DNA of 36,426 nt from an uncultured Clostridia bacterium (GTDB taxonomy: Bacteria > Bacillota > Clostridia > Christensenellales > UBA1242), in contig CALWPL010000011.1 in assembly GCA_944383405.1 (NCBI GenBank), forward strand, positions 1-36,426. The letters are read 5' to 3'. The position numbers and the translations under genes were made by a program. Within the stretch, counting starts at the first letter, position 1; the number at the start of each line of letters is the position of its first letter. The notes below the pieces were generated by a model. The model was given only the letters and a program-made list of their open reading frames with translations, was not told the DNA's origin and ran no database searches. Shown here piece after piece: positions 8,754 through 18,000 of the stretch.

Positions 8754-8849
8754 TTTTACTTCCTTCGTATAAATATTTACTAAATTTACTAAAATCTCTA
8801 ACCTAATCACTAATAGAAAATTTATTTTAGTTTTTATTTATTAATAGAT

Positions 8850-8878
8850 TATAATACACTGCAATTTAGTGTATAATA
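8850..8878. promoter_or_regulatory. Near-perfect inverted repeat, probable operator of the ugd operon
   Basis: TATAATACACT (8850-8860) and AGTGTATAATA (8868-8878) form 11-bp arms with one mismatch around a 7-base centre. On the minus strand it overlaps possible -10 elements: TACACT at 8873-8868, 17 bases after TTGACT at 8896-8891, and TATAAT at 8853-8848. That is where a repressor would bind. The regulator is not identifiable. Confidence 0.5.
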
Positions 8879-8896
8879 TTTATCTCTTTTAGTCAA
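8868..8896 (-). promoter_or_regulatory. Possible promoter of the ugd/GT8-GT2/Asn-synthetase-like operon
   Basis: Minus strand: TTGACT (8896-8891), 17 bases, TACACT (8873-8868). The -10 is poor (4 of 6), and a better TATAAT at 8853-8848 lacks a good -35. Transcription would start within 8835-8861. The rest of the 290-base gap between 8753 and 9044 is AT-rich without an ORF. Confidence 0.35.
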
Positions 8897-9043
8897 GTAT
8901 AAAGTTGTAAAAAAATACATTTTTATAGTAAAATGGAAGAAAATTTTAAATTCTTTATAGGTAAAATATAGTTTAAACAATATTTTTTAATTTTTTATAA
9001 CATAATAGGTCTTTTGCTGACTTAAAATCAATTAGATTTTATT

Positions 9044-11659
9044 TTATCCGCCAAGTAATTTTTTAAAAATTCTTTTTATTGTATACTTTAATCCATTTTG
9101 TTTATAACATATCCTAAGTCGTTTTAATAAACTTTGCTTTTTTGTATCAAATTTAGTTATTGCAGTTAATATTCTTTTTGAATTGTTTTTATCTTTATAT
9201 TCAAAGAACTCGTCAACTCTTTTTGAGTATTCTTCCTGCATTTTGCAATTAGATTCTAAAACTTTTCTTATAGTTTGAATTAATGTATTTTCATCATTTA
9301 CGACCATTCCAAAGCCATCTTTTTTATAATCAAAATAACCTTTACTATATGTATGGGTATTAAAAAATGTTTCTTCGTCAAATTGGTAGTATATTATTGG
9401 CTTTTTTAAATATGCAAAATCAAAGGCAACCGATGAATAATCAGTTATTAAAAGTGAACCTGTTTTAAAAATTTCGCTATATAATTCTTTATCTACAACG
9501 ATTATATTAGAATCAATTGTTTTAAAATTTTTTAAGTAAGGTTTCATAAGTTCATGTAAAACAAACTTTAAAGTATATCCATATTCTTCTAGTAATTTAG
9601 CAAGTTTACCATTTAAAAGCAAACTTGAATATCTAATATAGAACTCTGACTCATAAAAAAGTTGTTGTTTATTTTTATCAAAGGCTAAATTTCTTCTCCA
9701 AGTAGGAATAATATAAATAATTTTCTTAGGCTCATTCTCTAAGTAGTCATATCTTGCTAGTCCTGTTAAAGCCAAATTTTCTTTGACATAGCAATATTTT
9801 GGATTATTTAGGATGCTATCATATTCTCTTTTGGCAGAAGTTATAAAGAGATTAATTCCCTGATTAAATCTTGGATACGACGCACTAAGGTCATCTTTTA
9901 TAATGCCGTGTTGTAAAAACACTTTTTTCTGGTCAAACAAAAGGTCTTTTATATAATCAAGTGTAAACGGATTAATCATCTCCCATGTTAAATTTGAAGA
10001 AATAAACTTTTTACAATGTAAAAACAAAATCTTATACACATTTGACCTAGGGTCTAAAACTCTACCAATCTTTTTTAATCTTTTATAATCAGGCGAATCT
10101 TTTCTTAATATAAAATAAATCTTTGTATTCTTTGGCTTGTTTTTCTGCAAATATTTAAAAAAGGCCTCTCCGTTGTCTCCTGCAATATTATCTCTATCAG
10201 AAACAAACCAAATATCCCTTTTAATAAAGGGCTTTGTTATTCTATAAACTCTTCTAATAAAAAGGCTTTTCTTGCTTTTTGGTGTGTTTAAGTTCTTTAA
10301 ATTATAGGTTATTTCCTTTTCATACTGTCTTCTAGTGTACTTGGTGTTATTTTTGATTAATAAACTATTATTGCACAATTCAACTACCTTTTCCTGAAAG
10401 TCATATTTAAAAAACACCTTACTTTTAAGTTTTTCATCAATAGAAAAATTTCTACCCGTCAAAATTACAAGTCGTTCATTAGATTTTAAACCATGTGAAA
10501 AATAAATATTTAAATCTTTATCTTTTAAATAATTTAAGTTTACTTCGATTCTAAAAAACTTTTGAACATAGCAATTATTTCTTAAATCAATACTCTGGTT
10601 AAATAAAAAATTTATTTTTCTTGATTTATTATTAATAGTAATATAAATAGCATTACGATATAAATAATCTTCCAGTGTATTAAAAACGCCAATAATTACT
10701 AATTTATTATTAAATACATCTAAAGTTTGCAAAGTTATGTAATTTTTTAACTTAATTGAATTGTATCTTTCAAAAATTAAATCTCTGAATACTTTATTCT
10801 TCCTAACATAATCAAAATAGATTTTAGTATATTTCGTATTAAAATTATTCCACGGCTTAATGTTACTTGTGTAATGAATTATATTAACATTCTTTGATTT
10901 TTTATCATATTTTTCTTGGTCGTCTTTAGATAATAGCAAATTCTTTCTATTTATCCTTGGGAAATTGTAATGCCATATATAATTCCATTTTGATTCTAAA
11001 AACTTTATATTTTCATAACACGCTAGATTTATTATATCTTGATCTGGGTATCTAAATTCTACATTAAAAGTTTTTAATAAGTTAAAGCACTTTTCCTTTA
11101 TTTTTTGCTTTTTAAATTTTGTACAGTCAATAACTAACAAACCTGAATTAATATAAAACTTAGGATTTAATTTTAATGTGTGAGATACATATTCCTTTGA
11201 AGAATAATGCAATTCATCTTTAACCCCACCTAATACCTTACCATTTAGATTAACATTAAATAATTCTGAAATGTCGCCGAGCGCAATCATATCACAATCA
11301 AGATAAATCACTCTTTTATAAGAAGGTAAAATTGTAGGAATTAAAATTCTATAATACATTTCTTTTGAAAAATGAAAATTTTCATATAAATTAATTTCCT
11401 TGTCAATAAATGAAGAAACATTTATAGGGGTAACAGAATAATTCTTTCCTTTCATTAATAAAAACTTTGATTTTATATCATCTGATAATTCAGTATAAAA
11501 AATATAAATTTTATAAAAATAACCTTTTGACGAGTTTAATATTAGGGATGTTATGCAAACTCCTGCATAGGGAGCATAATTATCATTTGTTGCAAAAACA
11601 ATTGGAATTTCTTTATTTCTCTTTAATTCATTTTCGTTTGTATTCACTTCTATCACCAA
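9044..11659 (-). CDS. GT8 glycosyltransferase fused to TagF/TagB-like polyol-phosphate transferase
   Basis: An 871-residue fusion. Residues about 18-285 are GT8, with D121-C-D123 in VIYLDCDMIALGDI, 'YPDQDIIN' and a final 'IIHYTSNIKPW' His motif. Residues about 290-470 are a beta-rich linker of the kind seen in large TagF-like proteins. Residues about 480-850 match CDP-glycerol glycerophosphotransferase, with 'WFVSDRDNIAGDNGEAFF', 'VFLQHGIIKDD' and 'LLITDYSSVAFDFAYLKKP'. The C-terminal domain would transfer glycerol- or ribitol-phosphate from a CDP donor to build a teichoic-acid-like polymer at the inner membrane face; the GT8 domain could glycosylate that chain. The longest frame starts at TTG 11659. 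GTG at 11647 is the likelier start, because GGTGAT precedes it at a usable distance. No tag genes for priming are nearby. Confidence 0.88.
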   Translation of the reverse strand: MVIEVNTNENELKRNKEIPIVFATNDNYAPYAGVCITSLILNSSKGYFYKIYIFYTELSDDIKSKFLLMKGKNYSVTPINVSSFIDKEINLYENFHFSKEMYYRILIPTILPSYKRVIYLDCDMIALGDISELFNVNLNGKVLGGVKDELHYSSKEYVSHTLKLNPKFYINSGLLVIDCTKFKKQKIKEKCFNLLKTFNVEFRYPDQDIINLACYENIKFLESKWNYIWHYNFPRINRKNLLLSKDDQEKYDKKSKNVNIIHYTSNIKPWNNFNTKYTKIYFDYVRKNKVFRDLIFERYNSIKLKNYITLQTLDVFNNKLVIIGVFNTLEDYLYRNAIYITINNKSRKINFLFNQSIDLRNNCYVQKFFRIEVNLNYLKDKDLNIYFSHGLKSNERLVILTGRNFSIDEKLKSKVFFKYDFQEKVVELCNNSLLIKNNTKYTRRQYEKEITYNLKNLNTPKSKKSLFIRRVYRITKPFIKRDIWFVSDRDNIAGDNGEAFFKYLQKNKPKNTKIYFILRKDSPDYKRLKKIGRVLDPRSNVYKILFLHCKKFISSNLTWEMINPFTLDYIKDLLFDQKKVFLQHGIIKDDLSASYPRFNQGINLFITSAKREYDSILNNPKYCYVKENLALTGLARYDYLENEPKKIIYIIPTWRRNLAFDKNKQQLFYESEFYIRYSSLLLNGKLAKLLEEYGYTLKFVLHELMKPYLKNFKTIDSNIIVVDKELYSEIFKTGSLLITDYSSVAFDFAYLKKPIIYYQFDEETFFNTHTYSKGYFDYKKDGFGMVVNDENTLIQTIRKVLESNCKMQEEYSKRVDEFFEYKDKNNSKRILTAITKFDTKKQSLLKRLRICYKQNGLKYTIKRIFKKLLGG

Positions 11660-11726
11660 TTATCAAATTCACATATATTTATTCTTAGTTGTAGGTGCTT
11701 TACTGCTATTTTCAATGCTTATAACA

Positions 11727-11754
11727 AATATAAAAACCTAACCCTTCTAATCAA
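11727..11754 (-). promoter_or_regulatory. Possible promoter of the GT8-TagF-like gene
   Basis: Minus strand: TTGATT (11754-11749), 16 bases, TATATT (11732-11727), about 70 bases before the start codon. It lies in the 263-base AT-rich gap 11660-11922. The match is moderate, and a weaker TTGTTG-N16-TATTTT lies further upstream (11794-11767). Confidence 0.35.
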
Positions 11755-11922
11755 TTATTAAAACATAAAATAGTAGAATATTAATGTTCAACAAATTTAT
11801 CTATTTAAATTTTCTTGTTCCTTTAACTATAACTTTGAAATTTTGTTCTACATTTTTTGACAAATTTCGCATTACAAAATAAAAAAATTATTAAAACAAA
11901 ATACTTAATAATGTTTTGTCTT

Positions 11923-13161
11923 TTAAAATCTTGACTTTAAAAATTTTCTTATTTTACTTCCTTTTGGAAACAGGACAATTCCAAGAGAATAAACAAAATA
12001 ATTGTGCAAAAATCTTAATTTTATTGGATAAACTTCCTTTGGCATAATTATTGTTGCCTGTTTTTTTTCTAATACAATTTCGAATTCTTTATTAAATAAC
12101 TGTTTCATCTTTGATAATTGATCTAAAGCAAAACTATTTTTATCTGCATAAATTTTAATCTTTCTAGTAGATAAAAAAATTTCTTTTAATTTACTTTCAA
12201 TGACATCAATATTTAATGGCAATAACTGATGTTTTGCATAAGGACGCTGGGCTTCCATTGGAAGTTTTGTAAGTTTTTCCACTCCATAAGCACTTTTTAT
12301 AGTATCAATCAAATTAAAATATTTTGAATTTTTTGCCACCTCGTAATTGCTAGATGACATAATCTTTTTCCACTTAAAAAAAAGTTCTCTTACTTCATCA
12401 AATCTGTTAATCTCTTTTAAATAATTTTCCATATAATTAAAAACTTTTGACATGGATAAAATTTGATTTAGAAGTTTGCTTGCATTGCTAACATAAATTT
12501 GTTGCTCATTATGTATTCTGTAAAAATAATAACCCAGATGAGTATTTGAAATTTTATTTGCTTTTGTAAATGCAAAAAAAGATATAAGAACATCTTCTGC
12601 AAAAACAGTCTTTGGCAAATTTAATTCTTCTATTTTTTCTTTAACAAAGAGAAGGATTTCTCTTTTAAATATTTTATTCCATATAACATAATACGAATGT
12701 TCCGTACCATATTTTGAAAAATATTTATAAAGAACATCTTCTTTACTTAGACAAAAATCTGAGTTAATAGTTGAGTCATTTGCACACACATATTTGGTTC
12801 TCCATGTCCAAAATGCCCAATCATTAAAAACTATATCCGAGCCTGTCTCCTTTGCTTTTAAAAGCATTGCTTCAAGATAATCAAAAGAGATTGCATCATC
12901 CGAATCAATAAAATATATATAATCTCCAGATGCTTTTGACAGCCCAAAAAGTCGGGCTTTTAAAGTCCCTTGGTTTTTAATTTTATAAAATGTAAAATTT
13001 TTATATTTTTCCTTTAATTCTTTATAATCAATAGTTGAGCCATCATCAACAACAATTACTTCCATATCTATTAGACTTGAATTTGCAATTGAATCAAGAC
13101 AATTTGATAGATATTCAATTTTAGTATTATAGACTGGAATAATAACTGATAACGCTGGCAT
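11923..13161 (-). CDS. Family 2 glycosyltransferase
   Basis: A 412-residue inverting glycosyltransferase with a GT-A fold in residues about 4-230: SVIIPVYNT at the start, D39-D40 in VVDDGSTIDY for the nucleotide, and D86-S-D88-D89 in YFIDSDDAIS for the metal. 'FAEDVLISFFAF' supplies the usual acidic catalytic region. The C-terminal ~170 residues are helical with a basic end, probably for membrane association. It resembles CpsJ/EpsJ-type enzymes of wall-polymer clusters; the sugar specificity is unknown. ATG at 13161 has AAAGGGG upstream. It is separated from the GT8-TagF-like gene by 263 bases, and from the divergent GT4 gene by about 530 bases, so it may be a single-gene unit. Confidence 0.9.
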   Translation of the reverse strand: MPALSVIIPVYNTKIEYLSNCLDSIANSSLIDMEVIVVDDGSTIDYKELKEKYKNFTFYKIKNQGTLKARLFGLSKASGDYIYFIDSDDAISFDYLEAMLLKAKETGSDIVFNDWAFWTWRTKYVCANDSTINSDFCLSKEDVLYKYFSKYGTEHSYYVIWNKIFKREILLFVKEKIEELNLPKTVFAEDVLISFFAFTKANKISNTHLGYYFYRIHNEQQIYVSNASKLLNQILSMSKVFNYMENYLKEINRFDEVRELFFKWKKIMSSSNYEVAKNSKYFNLIDTIKSAYGVEKLTKLPMEAQRPYAKHQLLPLNIDVIESKLKEIFLSTRKIKIYADKNSFALDQLSKMKQLFNKEFEIVLEKKQATIIMPKEVYPIKLRFLHNYFVYSLGIVLFPKGSKIRKFLKSRF

Positions 13162-13408
13162 TTTAACCCCTTTTCTATCTTTATTGTGTGCTAAATTTAA
13201 ATAAAGTCTCTCAAATTTTAAAACCTAAAATTTTAATTAATTAAAATCGTGATAAATCTTGCAAAGTTTAAAAATATTTAATACCTAAAAAATTTTAAGG
13301 ACAAAAAAGAAATAGTTTTTACTAATGCATTTTATAAATATTTAATATTATGTTTAATTTTTTGATTAAAACACAGCAAAAACTACCTTTGCAAATTATC
13401 CTATAATA

Positions 13409-13438
13409 TAAATATCACAAATAGTATTATTTTGTCAA
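13409..13438 (-). promoter_or_regulatory. Possible promoter of the GT2 gene
   Basis: Minus strand: TTGACA (13438-13433), 18 bases, TATTTA (13414-13409), with TGA directly before the -10 (extended type). It lies about 250 bases upstream of the start at 13161. Confidence 0.35.
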
Positions 13439-13612
13439 AAATAAAGTGCCAATTTTAATATTTTATTAACAATAAATAGTCTTTTCCCCTACTGCCGGTA
13501 TAAATTTAATACCTTTTATTAGAAATTTGCCATTTTTATCCTTATAAAAACTCTTAAAATTAAATTAGTTAGTTTTAAACTTTTATTCGCTTATCTCACT
13601 AAAAAACTCTTT

Positions 13613-13640
13613 TTGACTTTTAAAAATTTTTATTTATTAT
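13613..13640 (+). promoter_or_regulatory. Possible promoter of the GT4 gene
   Basis: TTGACT (13613-13618), 16 bases, TATTAT (13635-13640). The predicted start near 13647 gives a leader of about 45 bases before ATG 13692. Confidence 0.4.
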
Positions 13641-13691
13641 AAATTTTGCAAATCAATTTACATTTTAACCTTTATATTGTACAATTCAATT

Positions 13692-14825
13692 ATGATAGAT
13701 TTTAAAGGCAAAAAAATTATGTTTATCGCAACAACTGACAACATGATATGGCAGTTTCTAATTCCACATATTAATGACCTAACTGCCAAAGGTGCCCATG
13801 TTGATTGTTTTTGCAATAAAACTGGCTTTTGGTTTGATGAATTAAAAAATAAATTTAATTTAAACATGATAGAAATGCCTTTCCGTCGCTCTCCTTTCAG
13901 GATGAATAATTTAAACGGTTACAAAAAATTAAAAAAATATCAAAAACTAAACAACTATGATCTAGTATACTGCCAGCAACCAGTTGGTGGAATGCTAGGA
14001 AGACTAATAGGAAAAAACTTTAATATACCTGTAATATATATTGTTCATGGCTTTTTCTTTTTTAAAGGAAACTGTTTTTGCAAAAATTTAATTTTTAGAA
14101 GTGCTGAAAAATTTCTTTCTAAATACACAGATGTTTTAATTACAATGACTAAAGAAGATTATTTGGCAATAAAAAATTGGAAAGTAAGATACAAATACTA
14201 CATACATGGAATTGGTTTTGATAATTCAAAATATAATCAATCTTCTTTTGATAAAAATAATCTAAAGAAAAAACTTAATCTGTCTGAAAATGACAAAGTA
14301 GTCGTTACCGTAGCCGAATTCATAAAAAGAAAAAACTACCCAACTATGCTTAAATGCTTTGCTCAACTTCATCATATGCTACCAAATACAAAATACCTTA
14401 TTTGCGGTACTGGAAAATACTTTAAAAAAATTAAAAGTTACGCAAAAAAACTTGGACTTGAAGATTCGGTAACCTTTTTAGGATATCAAAAAGACATAAA
14501 TAAAATTTTACAAATAAGTGATATTATGCTACTCCTATCAAAACAAGAAGGACTTACAATGTCTATTATGGAAGCAATGCACTATGGGCTTCCTGTTGTA
14601 ACATCTGATGTCAGAGGAAATAGAGATTTAATTGATGACAATAAGGGCGGTAGAGTTGTTCATATAAAAGATGTAAATATGCAAGCGCAAGCACTGTATT
14701 CAATTTTAACAAATAAATCATTGCAAATTGAAATGGGCAAATATAATAAAAATAAAGTTAAAGATTATGATATTAGTGTTGTAAAAGAAGAATTAAATCA
14801 AATCTATAATCAAGTTGATCTCTAA
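13692..14825 (+). CDS. Family 4 (GT-B) glycosyltransferase
   Basis: A 377-residue retaining glycosyltransferase, likely soluble at the inner membrane face. The N-terminal domain opens with KKIMFIATTDNMIWQFLIP, typical of the CapM/EpsD-like group. The C-terminal domain has 'VTVAEFIKRKNYPTML', 'VTFLGYQKDINKIL' and the EX7E motif E286-GLTMSIM-E294, followed by 'GLPVVTSDVRGNRDLI'. These are the donor-binding hallmarks. A TTG at 13677 extends the frame, but ATG at 13692 (MIDFKGKKIMF) fits the family; ATG at 13719 is possible, with AAAGG eleven bases upstream. No good Shine-Dalgarno precedes 13692, so translation may be weak or atypical. It is the only plus-strand glycan gene and ends at a bidirectional terminator. 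Confidence 0.88.
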   Translation: MIDFKGKKIMFIATTDNMIWQFLIPHINDLTAKGAHVDCFCNKTGFWFDELKNKFNLNMIEMPFRRSPFRMNNLNGYKKLKKYQKLNNYDLVYCQQPVGGMLGRLIGKNFNIPVIYIVHGFFFFKGNCFCKNLIFRSAEKFLSKYTDVLITMTKEDYLAIKNWKVRYKYYIHGIGFDNSKYNQSSFDKNNLKKKLNLSENDKVVVTVAEFIKRKNYPTMLKCFAQLHHMLPNTKYLICGTGKYFKKIKSYAKKLGLEDSVTFLGYQKDINKILQISDIMLLLSKQEGLTMSIMEAMHYGLPVVTSDVRGNRDLIDDNKGGRVVHIKDVNMQAQALYSILTNKSLQIEMGKYNKNKVKDYDISVVKEELNQIYNQVDL

Positions 14826-14978
14826 ATATAAATTAAATCAAACTACTTTTAAAAATCCATTAAAATTATTTAGCAAAAAACATAAACTTTAGAATTAACC
14901 GAGAACGAATACTTTAAAATTTTCACAAATATAAAATTTAATTTAGTTATACATTTATATTAAATTCAAAAACATAAA

Positions 14979-15010
14979 GACTCTATCAATTATTAATAGA
15001 GCCTTTTCTT
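14979..15010. terminator. Bidirectional terminator between GT4 and the helicase gene
   Basis: GACTCTAT (14979-14986) and ATAGAGCC (14996-15003), one mismatch, followed by TTTTCTT on the plus strand and TCTTTATG on the minus strand. It lies between two convergent genes. Confidence 0.6.
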
Positions 15011-15068
15011 ATTATCCTACTATATAAATAACTAATAAAACTTAACATTTAAAATTAAACTATTTATT

Positions 15069-18000
15069 TTAATTTGCTTTACTTATAGCAATTTTACTAT
15101 TACTTTTCTTTACTTTTAAATTTTGAGAACTTTTTACTATTTTAGTCTTCTTTGTTTTAGTATTAATTTTCTCATCCTTAATTGTTTTTACTGTCGAACT
15201 TTTAAGTTTTATTGCTTTTGATTTAGTGCTATTCTTAAGCGTCTTTTGTGTATTTTCTATAACTGTTAATCTTTTTGACTTACTAGATAATTTTAAATAT
15301 TGTTGTTTGTTTTTCTCCGCCACCCTTACAATTAAATTTAAAAGTTTAACCTTATGTAACCACCAATCCCTACTCCAAATTCTTATTACATCCCAACCAC
15401 GAGATTTTAAAAAGTAAGGTCTAAAAACATCTCTTTCAAGAACTGATGGCGAACTTGAAAACGCTTCATAATCACATTCAAGCCCAAGCAAATATTTATC
15501 CATTTTCTTATCATATATAGCAACACTTATTTTATAATCTGTATTCCCTAACTTTGTTTCAACTTTATACCCAAGTTTTTCAAGTTCATCTTTAATTTGC
15601 CCTTCAATATTATTCAATTTTTCAATTTGCATAGCAGGTTCAAGTTGAGGAGTTTTTATGTTTTCAAGAAGCACTTTTGCTTCAACATTGCTTCCGTTTG
15701 AAATTGCCCTAACATATTTAAGATAGTTTTTAAATATCTTAGGTCCAGCATTTTTCGTTCCTTCCACATTTAACTCTTCTGGCTCAATGCTCGTTACAAC
15801 ATATATTTTTTCTTTGGCTCTTGTTATTGCTACATTAAGCCTATTTTCTCCACCCTCAGTAGAAAGAGGTCCAAAATGAGCAACTACTTTGCCATTTTCA
15901 TTTCTTGCATATCCAATGCTAAAAATAATAATGTCTCTCTCATCTCCCTGAACATTTTCAAGATTCTTTACAAATAAACTTATGTCTTCGCCATTTTCCT
16001 TTCTATTTTGCTCTTTTATAATTAAATCTCTAAATTTAGGGTTCTTTTCACACTCAATATCAATAGCATCTTCAATTGCATTTTCCTGCTCAGCATTAAA
16101 GGTTATAATCCCAATGGATTCTTTATGTTTTCTATTACTGAATACTTTCTTCAAAACATCAACAACTGCTCTTGCTTCTTCTTTATTACTTCTATTAAGC
16201 CAAGAGCCATTTACTTTAATTCTTTGTATTGGCTTTTGTCTAATATTTTTACAAGTATTTGGGGCGACCTGTAACCTTCCATCATAGAAACATTGATTTG
16301 AAAAATTAATTAATTCTTCATTTTTGCTTCTATAATGATAAGTAAGATTTGCACTCTTAAACCTAGTCATGGCAAGGTCAAGTAAACTTTCCACCTCAAG
16401 GGCTGCCTGTGTCGAATAATCAAGGTCGTCATCTAAATCACTACCCATATATCTTTTCATAAAAGTCGCTGTTGGTCTTAATTGCTTTGAATCCCCTGCT
16501 ACAACAATATTTTTCCCACGATAAATTACAGGCAAAGTGTTCTCAATAAATACCTGAGATGCTTCATCAAACAATACTAAATCAAACAAATTCTTAGTAA
16601 GCGGTAAAATTGTGCACACACTCTCTGGAGATAACAACCAACAAGGAAATAGTTTAAACAAATAATCTCCGTATATTTCCATGAATTTACGAATTGGCCA
16701 TTGATTTTGCTGTTTTGTAATTTGATATAAATAATTTTTATTTTCTTTATCTTCATTAAAGAAAGTTTTATATTCTTCAACAAATTTTTCAGCACATATA
16801 GCCTTTGATACTTGCTGCAACTCGCTTTTTAATGAAATAATACGATTCTTAATATTTTCATAGTCCATAATTTTAGAGAGTTCATTTTTATATTTATCTT
16901 CTAGCAAACTTGCCTCATGATAAACACGAATTGTTTTAAGTTTATCAATAGTTTCAAGATATCTAGTCTTACTATCTGTACTTTTATATGCAAATTTTAA
17001 AATTATTCTTTCATTGTCAGAAAGTTCTGCAAGAGTTAAATTCAAGTCCCTCAAATCAACATAATTTTCTAATGCTTTTGCAAGTAGTCGCAGGTAAAGA
17101 GTGTTGCCATTTAAAATATTATCAATCATCATTGCGTATCCATTTTCTGTTAGCACATCTTGCAAAAATTTAAAATCGGCAGTGTATTCATTTATTGCTT
17201 CAAGTGCCTTATTAAAATCTTCTTTTATGACTTCTTCTTTTTTACGCTTTGACAAAATTGTAAAAGGAAGTGCAGGAAATAATACGCAACTTGTATAAAA
17301 AGCAGTATATGTTTTTGGATATTTATTTTTACTTACAAATTTAACTAATTTATCAAGGTCATTTGTTTGCAGTTTATTGTCAATATAAAAGGCAATTAAT
17401 TGTCTTGAATTTGAATATTTTGACATATCAAAAGGAGCGATTCTAGAACTTAATAACCTGTTAAGTCTTGACAATGTCTGGTTTACAATGTGAAATTCCA
17501 AATCATTTTTTATGTTATCAACAAACGGGTTGTTTTTCTTTGCTTCAACAAATTTATAATATAATTCTGCTTTGTTCTTTTCTTTAATTAGTCTTAAACT
17601 TTCATTCAATTCTGGATATGTAAGTGCCATTACTTTTTTATTTTTAAGCATATTTTGATATATTGTATATTCATAACTATTTTTGCCAATTATTTGTGAA
17701 TTAACATACATTTGTTGAAGAGAAATTCCAAATTCAGTTGGAGTAAATAACACCTCACTTATACTCTTTAATTGTTCTTCTTCTACTCTTAATTTTTCAT
17801 GGATTTCGTTGTACTTTTCTAAGGAAACACTTAAGTTGTATTTCATTATTTCATCATGAGCAGTTTTAACCCTTTCATAAAAAGCCACCTTGTTTTTTTC
17901 AGGGTCTGTTACGAACATAACTTTATTATTTAAAGTCCCAAGTCGATTATAAACTACATCAAGTGCTGCCTTCTTTTGAGAAACAACAAGAACTCTTTTA

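Larger units (their letters stand above)
13162..13691. other. Long divergent intergenic region between GT2 and GT4 genes
   Basis: About 530 bases, very AT-rich, without a credible ORF. It holds probable divergent promoters, at 13409-13438 for the minus-strand GT2 and 13613-13640 for the plus-strand GT4. If the first is right, the GT2 mRNA has a leader of about 240 bases. That leader contains loosely repeated ACCTAAAATTTTAA-like units near 13223 and 13283, and TTGCAAA copies near 13259 and 13389. A GGTAT/ATACC inverted repeat lies at 13497-13513. No known riboswitch or T-box core was recognised. Confidence 0.5.

Noticed and set aside
8754..8810. Longer dehydrogenase starting at GTG 8810
   Set aside because: The extra 19 residues have no family match, while ATG 8753 has a good ribosome site and the Rossmann motif at the usual distance.
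13162..13410. Riboswitch or T-box in the GT2 leader
   Set aside because: No known core motif was recognised, and the stretch is too AT-rich to support a stable conserved fold by eye.
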